Assembly: GCF_000003815.2 (NCBI RefSeq)
Contig: NC_049992.1
Location: 15,889,060-15,942,700 of the forward strand
DNA from: Branchiostoma floridae
Lineage: Eukaryota; Chordata; Leptocardii; Amphioxiformes; Branchiostomatidae
Reading direction: 5' to 3'
DNA length: 53,641 nt
A model generated the notes under the pieces. The model searched no databases, was not told where the DNA came from, and saw only the letters and a list, made by a program, of their open reading frames with translations. The position numbers and the translations under genes are program-made. Positions 10,701-19,402 of the stretch are shown here, piece after piece; position 1 is the stretch's first letter; the number at the start of each line of letters is the position of its first letter.

Positions 10701-13700
10701 TTCACATGTTCTGTTGATTATGATGGATGGCTCTCTGTGAAATCATATCCATGAAGTGATTCATTTAAGACCCGTCGCCTTGCCAATAATTCATCACGGA
10801 TCTTGTCACGTCAGAGCTTGTTCTCAGGTGAGCGAAGATGTCTTCAACAGAACGTACGTACGAGACAGCGTCATCAATTTCACCCACGTCTTTCTTAAGA
10901 TTTAATGGGTTCGGAGGAAGGATCCACGACCTCTGGACCTCATGTATACGGTGTCTGACCTCCTTCGGTATGATAAAGTGCCTGCCAGGAAAAAATACAT
11001 TTTTTAACCAAAAAAATTCCATCGAAATCCTTTGAAGTAGAAATATTCCGTCACCATGCATCTGAAAATATACAAATTCAAAATCTTAAAACGTTCTTGA
11101 TAGTGTGAGAATGCGAGGTATTAAAGAAGAAATCTGTTGAAGGAAGTGGGAGGGATTGCTTCCAGACCAGAATACTCACAAATTAAGTTTATGATACAAC
11201 TCTGAGGATGTCTTGGTCTATGCCTTGTTGCCATCTAACCCTTCGGGAGGGAGGGGGGTGTCTCGATTCAACCTGGCCTTCTAAATCTGCCATTATTTAC
11301 AAAAATACAACACTAGAAAAGGAAATGATGAAGGAAAGGGTGGAAAGTGTGTAAGAATTGCCAAAGACCTATCCATTCAATATCACATTAGTAAGACGAA
11401 CTCCAAGTTCAGGACACTATGGATCCTTTAAAGGTCATGTATTCCATCACCATTTAGCCACATAGACTCGTTCTAAGCCAGTGTATTTGTTTTCATCATG
11501 CACTTTTACTGATAGTATGCATCGCTTTCCCAGGGTCGCCATCAGTGACAGTGGGACCGTCCAACCCATACGTCATTTCCGTTGGGAGAGCGGTGTCTTT
11601 ATCTTGCTTTGTGAGAAATGCTAAACCAAACATCACGGCTCTTCGTTGGACCAAAGACGGAGCTGAGATAGACAGCGCCAGATTCGAAACCAAGTATTCT
11701 GGCGGGAATCTGCAGTCGCCGAATCTGGTGATACGTCACATAACCCGGTCTGACGCGGGTGTGTACACCTGTACTGCTGATCACGTGGTCCGTCCCGGAA
11801 GTGCGTCTTTGACCTTGAATGTGCACTGTAAGTATTCTTGAGACATATATTCTTTCTACCTCCGTAATAACGTTGTTATTATTATCAGTTGGCGTGTTTG
11901 TTGCTTCTCTTGGAGTGATTCCATAGTGAGGCAGAAGTGGTGTAATGGGATACTGGAGAATTGGAAGCGTGGTTGAGCTCGTTTATTTTGCCTTTTTTAG
12001 TTCTCTTCGTGGTAGAATGTTACAGTAAAATATGTCTAACAAATTTCTCTTTGTTCTCATCAGATCCTGCCAGAATCGTCAGCATGTCTGAATCCCAACA
12101 AGTAGCAGTTGCTGATCACGTGACCCTTCAGTGCATCGCAGAGGGAAACCCGCCACCAAACATCACGTGGGCACGGAACGGCCGGCGCCTGCGCAGTGTG
12201 ACGCGATCTGTGTCACGTGACGTACGGGAATGCTCTATGGTGTTTGAAAATGTTGGCGTCAACGCCACAGGCACGTACGTGTGTACGGCAGACAACAACG
12301 TGGATAAGAGTGACGTCAAGTCCGTAATGTTGACAGTGGATGGTGAGTGACACTGACATTCCGATTTAAGACCAACAGAAAAAAAGTTTATACAAATGTA
12401 CATGTAAGGTAATACATGTACAGGTGCCTGAGTCTGTACGTAACAAATAAAAGCTTTGACACTTTTGAAATTTAAGCATATTATGGCTATCATACCAGGA
12501 GACTAAAACGTCTTCTTACCTTTACAAATCACAAGCCATGCAAAAGGATTTGTATGGAAATAGTCTCATGCATTTTGGCCTCAGAAAGCTTACTGTTTTA
12601 AAGCAAATTCGTATATGAAGGAGATCTACAGTATCAGTTCCATACGTCTGTATTATGGTAATTATGTTACAACTTTAATCTCAGGTGCATGAACGTTAAG
12701 CACGTTGAGGCCATCATAGTATGAGACTTAGACTTCTTTTTACAGTTACAAATCTCAAGTTATGCAAAAGGATTTGTACGGGAATGGTATCATGCCTTTT
12801 GGCCACAGTAAGCGACCTCGTATATGAAGAAAGTCTATAGCATCCGTTCCATATGTTTGATAGATGACTCCCATTTTATACACTGCACAGATTCTTCCCC
12901 AGACGTTGGAAGTACGGTTGCTATTTTAGTTGGCGCCATCGCCGGTGGACTTTGGCTGCTCGTCTGCATGGGCCTGACGTTCTACTTCCTCAGACGGCGC
13001 CGCCAAAGGGCCGAGAAGAAGAGATTCTCCTTCTACTGTAAGATGGGGAGAACCAGTCACGGGCCTCTCGGAGACACGGTGCAACAGGATATGTTGGATA
13101 TCGGGCGGCATCCAGACCTGCAGTTACCAGGTATGTCACTAGAGGTCGCTAGTGACTTGTCACATTGCATCTTGCTTGAGGCCTGCCTCAATCTGTTGAC
13201 GTTTGTGAGCCTTGGCAATAAACCTATAACAAGAGTCTGCAGAGGTTATCGCTGCTTTTCAGCCAGATAATATTGCCATGATATATAAAAATTCTATAGC
13301 TATATACTGAATTTCACAACCTTATTCACATCGTCTCTATGTCCATGCTTTAGAGAAGAGTACTATGCCGTCGGCTCCCATGTCTGGTATTGAAACTCTC
13401 AGACGTTCCAAGAAGCTCAGAGGTACGTCCTGTTTATGTTTCTATACAGTCTGTGTTATATCAGTGATAAAATGGTGGAGGGAAAACGCTTCCGTTTGTA
13501 ATGTACAAACTAGAAAATGTTTGTAGTGTACTTCCAACAGTCACTGATAGGTGGCGCTGCTAGTCATTCACGTAACTCTCTATTGGTGCATCGTCAACTT
13601 TACCAAACATTGTGTTTAACAGAGCGCCGCTATGCCAGAGCCATCTATCCATATTCAACCCAAGAGGACAACGAGTTAAACCTGGAGATTCATGACGTCA

Positions 13701-14598
13701 TCGAGGTTCTGGAGGGGGAAGATGGCGGCTGGTGCCTGGGTTACCTGAGCGGCAGGATAGGCCTGTTCCCCTCCAACTATGTCCGCTTCATAACGGCAAA
13801 AGAAGGTAAGATGCATGCAGTATGTTTATAACAGGAATCCCAGTATATGATTCGTTTGCAATGATGTTGTTCAAAAAATAACAAGAATTTCTTGTCTTGT
13901 TCAGTTTTGATGCATAACATGATGTCACGTGCTAAACATGATTCCACCTCGAATATTTCATCTTGTGGAACCTTCTGGACAAAAACCGCCAGTAATAAGC
14001 TAATTTCCTGTCGCTTGTTGGAAATCTCTTACAAACATGTACAGCCTACATCCGTAAAAAGTTTCATCAAGTTGGTAATAGTAAAGTTCTTTTAGACACA
14101 ACCAGGAAGTAACTCACATCCAACGTTTCGATGTCTGTCATACACCATCATCAGGCAGGGTAGAATGACTTGATATATAATCTACAGAAACAATTGCGTA
14201 ATAGACGGGGAGGGCCAGAGACATCGATAGAGAAGAAAACAGACGGACTCGCTATATAAAGGAAGCAGTTTGGATCAGGGAGTCAGCTCTGGTCATGGAT
14301 AGAGATGAGGAGGGATACAAACTGAGTTTCGTTCGGGACGGCATTCTCGCTGCTGCAGCGCCACCTACATAGGTTATAAGCAGCAGCGAGAAGAAGTTCT
14401 AGCCATTCTAACCCCGATGGTGTATCTGACAGACATCGAAACGGTGGATATGAGTACTTCCCTGGTTGTGCCTCAAAGAACTTTACTTTATGTACAGTCT
14501 ACAATTTACCGTTTTTTTCAGCGGCTGCGGCAAAGCACGTCCGAGACAAACTGGAGACAATGGACTCAACCAACCTTCCTACCAAGGGGAGCATCTGA
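7582..14598 (+). CDS. Gene A: Ig-Ig-Ig-TM-SH3 receptor (signal exon not found)
   Basis: Eight exons join in frame: 7582-7718, 8307-8529, 11534-11827, 12064-12342, 12891-13130, 13354-13422, 13623-13805 and 14522-14598 (TGA at 14596). Together they encode about 499 residues after an unseen signal exon that must end in phase 1. The order is a V-like Ig domain, two C2/I-type Ig domains with the usual Cys, Trp and DxGxYxC features, a membrane helix followed by RRRR, a juxtamembrane YCKM, a short linker, SH3 and a tail ending GSI. All junctions are GT-AG and phase 1 except the phase-0 intron 7719-8306 inside the V domain, which genes B and C lack. The predicted product is a type I plasma-membrane adhesion or recognition receptor whose cytoplasmic SH3 would bind proline-rich ligands; that role is inferred from domains. 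A possible AATAAA lies at 15051. No better fit than this three-gene family was recognised. Confidence 0.85.
7875..7966. repeat. Dispersed repeat, copy 1 (inside the gene A-specific intron)
   Basis: ACTGGATAAAAAACGGATAT and ACGTTTCGAGTGACATCC recur at 8994-9086 with few differences. The ATCACTCTTCTTCAG stretch is typical of dispersed invertebrate transposon relics, but the family was not identified. Confidence 0.75.
8307..8529 (+). CDS. Gene A exon: second half of V-like Ig domain
   Basis: The acceptor CCCTTCAG ends at 8306 and the donor GTACGA starts at 8530. It enters in phase 0 and leaves in phase 1. It carries DYEGRTELVGSASLKI and the F-strand DEGTFALQI, where the usual YxC is F-A-L, so the second canonical Cys is absent too. 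It ends in EEGF-like QEGFVDLKIL, matching EEGFIELNV in gene B. Confidence 0.8.
8985..9088. repeat. Dispersed repeat, copy 2
   Basis: This is the second copy of the 7875 repeat in the same orientation, in the large intron after the V-domain exons of gene A. Confidence 0.75.
9561..10027. mobile_element. TIR element of about 470 bp in a gene A intron
   Basis: GGCCATAGCAAGTAAATTTT at the left is mirrored by a right end reading GGCCATAGCAAGTAGATTTT on the other strand, each followed by ATGGATGACA. No transposase is present. A truncated relative lies at 20191-20600. Confidence 0.8.
10324..10578 (+). mobile_element. Long-TIR MITE, copy 4
   Basis: The left end is degraded (GGTATACAACCTTACTGC) and the right end reads GTGAGATACCAC. 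The core matches copy 1. It lies in the large intron of gene A. Confidence 0.78.
10765..10981 (-). CDS. Candidate antisense terminal exon inside gene A intron
   Basis: On the minus strand a tract TTTTTTCCTGGCAG ends just before 10981, and the frame then stays open for 71 codons to TAA at 10767-10765. It reads HFIIPKEVRHRIHEVQRSW, then LPPNPLNLKKDV, and ends MNYWQGDGS. The composition and the acceptor look like a real last exon entering in phase 2. No family was recognised, and no partner exon was found on the minus strand. It could be a nested gene, a retained fragment of an old gene, or chance. Confidence 0.32.
11534..11827 (+). CDS. Gene A exon: second Ig domain (C2/I type)
   Basis: This is a symmetric phase 1-1 exon of 294 bp, the same length as its counterparts in B and C. 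It has SLSCFV (strand B Cys), LRWTKDG (strand C Trp) and SDAGVYTC (strand F Cys), a normal disulfide-bonded Ig fold. The sequon NIT precedes the strand-C Trp. The acceptor is TTTCCCAG and the donor GTAAGT. Confidence 0.88.
12064..12342 (+). CDS. Gene A exon: third Ig domain (I-set like)
   Basis: This phase 1-1 exon of 279 bp has VTLQCIAEGNPPPNITW, NGRRLR and ATGTYVCTA, typical of I-set membrane-proximal domains. The sequons NIT and NAT are shared in position with B and C. An extra Cys in VRECSM, between strands D and E, is absent from gene B. The donor is GTGAGT. Confidence 0.88.
12474..12870. repeat. Diverged tandem duplication in a gene A intron
   Basis: Two units of about 200 bp (roughly 12474-12665 and 12705-12870) share ATGCAAAAGGATTTGTA, TCATGC near TTTTGGCC, and CGTATATGAAG followed by a GTTCCATA block. 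The second unit ends just before the membrane exon. Confidence 0.7.
12891..13130 (+). CDS. Gene A exon: stalk, transmembrane helix, juxtamembrane tail
   Basis: The acceptor CTGCACAG and donor GTATGT bound a 240 bp phase 1-1 exon. A short stalk is followed by a hydrophobic helix containing LVGAIAGGLWLL (with a GxxxG-type spacing), a stop-transfer RRRRQR, and FSFYCKMG, which contains YxxM. The end HPDLQLPG matches HPHLKLPG in B and HPNLKPPG in C. Confidence 0.87.
13354..13422 (+). CDS. Gene A exon: cytoplasmic linker
   Basis: This 69 bp phase 1-1 exon encodes PSAPMSGIETLRRSKK. The counterparts in B and C keep AP, then G-I-(E/D)-T-x-R-R, so the linker motif is conserved although the exon is tiny. 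The acceptor is TGCTTTAG and the donor GTACGT. Confidence 0.75.
13623..13805 (+). CDS. Gene A exon: SH3 domain
   Basis: This 183 bp phase 1-1 exon holds a whole SH3 domain of about 58 residues. The ALYDY-type motif is AIYPY, followed by EDNELNLE, the specificity Trp in GGWCLGYL, and GLFPSNYV. The aromatic and proline residues that form the ligand groove are all present, so binding should be intact. The second Trp of the usual WW pair is Cys, as in B and C. The donor is GTAAGA. Confidence 0.9.
13693..13729. promoter_or_regulatory. Exonic CRE plus YY1-type motif, gene A
   Basis: TGACGTCA (13693-13700) and AAGATGGCGGC (13719-13729) lie in the SH3 coding exon, 18 bp apart. The same pair at the same spacing occurs at 37335-37371 and, reversed, at 40490-40526. 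The protein (DVIEVLEGEDGG) explains only part of this identity. Confidence 0.35.
14104..14463. mobile_element. Inverted-repeat element in the last gene A intron
   Basis: CGTTTCGATGTCTGTC at 14122 is mirrored by GACAGACATCGAAACG at 14429. The arms of about 65 bp extend through GGAAGTAACTC at one end and GAGTACTTCC at the other. It ends about 60 bp before the final exon. Confidence 0.78.
14522..14598 (+). CDS. Gene A exon: C-terminal tail
   Basis: The acceptor TTTTTTTCAG ends at 14521. It codes for an Ala/Lys-rich, probably helical start (AAAKHVRDKLE) and ends TKGSI then TGA. It lines up with SKLRELYD in B and AKLRELYE in C but is the most diverged of the three; the Tyr is missing. Confidence 0.75.
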
Positions 14599-15624
14599 GT
14601 TAGCTGGCTCATCATATATACAGTAATCCAAAATGGCTATCTCAACAACTTTTCCTGTGCAAGGAAAACTACTATAATAGATCACCAAGCAAGAAGCGGT
14701 TTGAAAGTTGAAGACGTTTATTTCCAGGTTCTTGTAAACATGTAAACAGATACATTAAAAATGTAATGTTAATCGCGACGTCTTAGTATTGTAAATACAT
14801 TGAGTAGTGAAATATTACTGATCTGGGAATAGCGTCGTCGATCGTCCTTGTGTAGTCCCGTGAGTTAATGCTGTTCCTTGTGCAACCGCAAGGAGCGTTT
14901 CTGTACAGTAATGTCGGGAGATTTTCCCAGATTCTCTGTACAAATGGCAAAGCCAACAATATTCAGACTCATACAATGCAGTGTGCATTGCCATTGTATT
15001 GTGCAGTGCCAGAGCACTATGAATTCCCTGGAATTTCATGGTCAATGTAAAATAAAGAATTCTGTGTGTTTGAAGCATCCAGACGCCTTTTGTCTTCTAT
15101 ACTCAATTCTTTTGGGATGTGTAACATACAGAGCCGCACGCCTATCTGAGTATCTCTCTACTGTCTAATCAGCAATTCATCTTCTGTCTTTGACATTATA
15201 ACCTTTCATTCTTTTGTTACCGTCGTAAAAACTAATCAATCACCCACGTTTAGGCTATACTCGCTCATTAGACTACAGGCGTCATTGTTCTCTTCAAGCC
15301 TAGATCGCAATCCCGCTGTACATCAGGGGTGGCTACAGGGGCAGTGGGGAGGGGGGCACCGGCAGGTTACAAAAACTAATATCCTACTTGTACTAAATCC
15401 GTAAAACAGGGCAATGAAAGCGCGAAACATCCAGAGTAAGATAGTGACTTCTACGTGTGGGTAAATGAGAACAAAAGGTATCAAAATGTTTTCTCTCCGA
15501 GGGTACGTTACCATTAGCCTCTGTTTAGAAGGCAAGGTTATGCCAAATTATAGACAACACACCGGGCCGTCATTTTAACGCCGACATCCTACCGAGATAA
15601 CTACTACACGGGGAGCTAAATAAC
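14599..15624. other. 3' flank of gene A
   Basis: This stretch probably starts with the gene A 3' UTR; AATAAA at 15051-15056 is the nearest clear polyadenylation signal. A G-rich patch lies near 15335-15357. No gene was recognised. Confidence 0.35.
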
Positions 15625-15868
15625 GGTGGTATCTCACCACACTTGTGGCACCGGTGCGGCACTGCGGGCTACGAAAAATTGCTCAACGAATTTTAGAGAT
15701 AAAGAACGGATTTTCTTACTACGTTTTGTGTAATTTGTTGTGTTCTAAGTCAATATGTTACGTAATACCCAATATCTAAATATAAAAATTCGGCAAGAAC
15801 AAAACAATGCCGCAGAGAAAGAACCCCGCAGTGCCGCACTGGTGCCCCAAGTGCAGTGAGATACCACC
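15625..15868 (+). mobile_element. Long-TIR MITE, copy 5
   Basis: This copy has well preserved ends, GGTGGTATCTCACCAC and GCAGTGAGATACCACC, and its right flank begins TTAA. Confidence 0.82.
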
Positions 15869-17445
15869 TTAACCACGGCGTGGGACGAGAGGGACATGCC
15901 ACGTTGGTGATGGGAGGAATTAATAAGGACGTTGTATTAATCACAGTTTGTAGTAATGACCATAATGTTGGTGGGTTCGGCACAGGCTTGATGAAGAGCC
16001 TAGGAAGGTTGTCATCAATGAAAAAGGCATTAGACTTAGTCGATGTAATAAGAAACCCGTCTGAGAGAAAATCAAGAAATATTCTCTATCGGAAATGGCA
16101 TAACACGTGTGATCCTTTGGAGTGATCGAACACTCAATTTGCCGCCTGCCCATAGGTCTTCTCCCCCTGCTAGCGCCCTGTAGTCTGCTGGCATCGTGCA
16201 CAGTTTAGTTAGGTCTGTGGTTAAAGGATCGCTCTCTCACCGTCGTTTCTGATCAACGTCAACGTCGGAATCTCCGAACAAACAGGAAATAACACTTCCT
16301 CGTGTTGTACTTGAATGTTTGTTCATCTGTGTTGTTCATCTGTGACGGTCATCAACATTATGTTACAATTCTAAACTACGTACACAAATTAAATCGCTTA
16401 CCAACAAGCTTTCGATCAGTCCTCTGATTCTTATCAACCGAGACGGGGGCCGATATCGACTTCAAGCACCTTTGATCTATTGCTGACGTCACACTTCCGG
16501 TATGAATGAGTGACATAGATTTTGGTTCATTTCAACTTAATAAGGATCAGAGGACTAATGGAAAGCTTGTGGGTAAGCGCTTTAATTTTTGTACGGATAT
16601 AGAGTTTAAAATCCTGGTGTTGTGTAGTTGCTATACCCTACTTTTGCTAGTCTGTACGGGGGCGTAAGTTCTTCTGCGTGATAGTTTCAAATTTATGCAC
16701 GTGTAAAATAAAGCGGCATTTAACTGAGCTTTAAATGTGCTTTGCAACCCAAAATGTGTTGCAAAGATACCACAACGCTCGCGTTTTGCCTCTCCAGGGA
16801 TGGCTCCCACAGATAGAATCTCCCCCGCCCTTACTCTGTGTGGCCATTAGTGTACGCTGGAGGGCCCACGCGCCATGCCGCCTGATAGCAACGCTTTTCC
16901 GCTTCCGTAATGGTGGAAGATTTGATTACCCATTTACAGATGAATAATTAACTCTGCGGTTTACACCATGCCGAAGCCATCACGAACATGGCCGCGGGGT
17001 GAAATTGGAGAAGTTGTCATCCTTCTCTAAAAATCAACAATAAAAATTGATATATCAAGAAACGTGAGGAGAATTTCTGAGAGATGTTAAAAAAATCTTT
17101 ATCGACACAACAAAAGTACAGCGACTTTCGTAAGGTCTGTAACAACTACTTATAGTACATATAAACAAACATACATGAATATCTATAGATATGAATAAGT
17201 CAACATGTTGAGTCTAACGTGTCATTAACACTATTGGTTCTAAGGTATAAACATTCTTCGATATATTTGCCTATTTGAACACAGTAAGGGTCCCAGAATG
17301 TAATTCAATTTGTATATGGAGGCATATAGAAATGTGTTGTCAAAACTTGGTACTTTTGAGACAAACTAGAAATTTTCTTTACAGTCCTCCAGGATATTCC
17401 ACCCTGTGAACGAATCATTCCATCAGAAGCTTCAATTAAACTATA
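15869..17445. other. Non-coding stretch
   Basis: An open frame follows the MITE at 15856-16125 (SLGRLSSMKKALDLVDVIRN) but has no splice signals or known relatives. A diverged inverted repeat (CAAGCTTTCGATCAG at 16406 against ATGGAAAGCTTGTGGG at 16558) may mark another foldback relic. Confidence 0.35.
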
Positions 17446-17684
17446 GGTGGACTGTCACTGCACTTGGGGCACCGGTGCGGCACTGCGGGGTTCGAAAGAT
17501 ACTCAACGAATTTCAGAGATAAAAAACGAACTTAAATTTTGTGTATTTTGCTGTCTTCGAAGTCATACCTTTACGTATTACGCAATATCTAAATTATTCA
17601 AAATCATAGAAAATAACAAAACAGTGCCGCAGTGAACGAACCCCACATTGCCACACCGGTGCCCCAAGTGCAGTGAGATACAAC
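17446..17684 (+). mobile_element. Long-TIR MITE, copy 6
   Basis: The left end is altered (GGTGGACTGTCACTGC) and the right end reads GTGAGATACAAC. The core is as in copy 1, slightly shorter. Confidence 0.8.
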
Positions 17685-19356
17685 ATACATGCATAGCTGT
17701 CTGCTCAAAATAGATGATCATGATATTTTGAAATACTTAAGAAAACCCTCTTCTCCATAAAATCTCACTTCCCTTGCCAGTGATACACCATTCACGGGTA
17801 ATCAATTTCCCATAATTGGCCTATAAAAGTGCGACTGTCAGGAATTTCGGTTCTCCGAGTTTAATTTTGACATATGACCAGTGATATCCACAATACGCAA
17901 CACATAATACAGCACATCATCCGCTGTGAAATGCCATAAAATGTCAGTAATGAATAATGAAATGACAGTTAGAGGGGCTGTGGCTAACGATTAGAGAAAC
18001 GTTACTTCAGTTCATCTTCATATCCGATAAGAATACAGATATAACATAGAATTTAATCTAAAACACTGTTTCGTGGCTAAACAAAACCCAGAATTTTCAA
18101 ATATGTTTGTATGGACTTAATACAAGACTTGTGCCACAAAACCCAGAATTTTCAAACATGTTTGTATGGACTTAATACAAGATTTGTGCCGCGGTGAAAA
18201 ACGAACAGGGTTTCTTTGTCTTCATCCTGTGGTTACCCCCTAGGCTAGCACCTCTCTCCTGACAGACGACAGCTACAGCATCAAGGACAAATGAGGGCTG
18301 TATTCAAATATCTATGCCTAATCCTTCTGTAATCAACCGTCTTCCTCCCTTCTGTGTAATTTGACACCGGATCCCTCCATATTTGATGACCACCATGTTT
18401 GATACATGATGACACGCTCCTACAATCAGTGCTCATCAAAGAAGGACCTCAACTGCGTGGTTTCTGCACTTGTCCACATCTGCGTTGGGCCGCTGCGTTT
18501 TAAGTGGTCTGACTGGGGTTTGGCTTGTGACAACGCATTTCAGAAATTAGGACACAAGGATGCGCCATCTGTCACCATCATCATCATTATCTGCCAGCAA
18601 CCACAAAACACTACCTAGAGAATAAACCACAACTTGGAATATTTCTATCTGTTTATTTTGGCGATATCCATATCCGTAGTCCGTAGAAATCATTTAAATG
18701 TTGCAAACAAAACATTTTATGTGCTACTGTATCACTTTTGATGATCATATCGTTTCCTCCAATTTGGGAGTTCTTCTTTTCTTCAGAGATCATTTCTAGA
18801 ATTTTTGCGGATTAAGAAACCGATGATATAGATAATGACGTTACAAGACAAGCTTTCTCTCCTTAAAGACAAAGTAGGAGGAGTATTATATGATTGACAG
18901 ATTATCCCTCTCCTATCGCCTCCCTCTTCTTTAAATGAGCCGATCCAATTTTTCCGTACCCAGGCATTAGTGCAGCACTGAAGCCTGTTATTTGCATACA
19001 GAGCTCCTCTGCAATCTGGACAGCGCTGGTTTTACGGCAGTTAAAACCGACGAAAGTCACGGATAGCCTAGGGCTACACGGAAACGGCCGCGGTGTTAGG
19101 GAAACTGGTGCAACTATGAGACGTGGAGCAAGATTGCTTTGGGAAGGAACTGGGCGATAAAGATAGTTGGTAAACACAAGCTCTTTATCCATCCGAGATA
19201 CGCTGTACCACCTACAGAATCGTGAAGGTAGGTTGAAGTCTTAGGACGCGGATGCGCCGTGCAAGACGTCGCATCAGGAAAACGGCTCGACGTTCGCAAC
19301 GACAGCAACTTAAAGAGAACCTTTGAAAGACGACACACCCTCAGCTGAATCTGAAG
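17685..19356. other. Upstream region of gene B
   Basis: The segment before the signal exon should contain the gene B promoter and 5' UTR. No TATA box or initiator could be assigned. A direct duplication lies at 18080-18190. Confidence 0.35.
18080..18190 (+). repeat. Direct duplication of about 55 bp
   Basis: ACAAAACCCAGAATTTTCAA occurs twice, with about three differences between the full units, which end in GTGCC. Confidence 0.85.
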
Positions 19357-19402
19357 ATGCACAGTTTTATCCGAACGCTGGTTTGCTTGGCGGTGATTCG
19401 AG
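19357..19402 (+). CDS. Gene B exon 1: signal peptide
   Basis: ATG at 19357 opens MHSFIRTLVCLAVIRG, a short n-region with Arg and then a hydrophobic core, and stops in phase 1 at a strong donor GTAAGTGG. Joined to 33562 it continues with CLCQSSIGL. An upstream in-frame ATG was not seen in the same exon. It could belong to another transcript. Confidence 0.6.
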
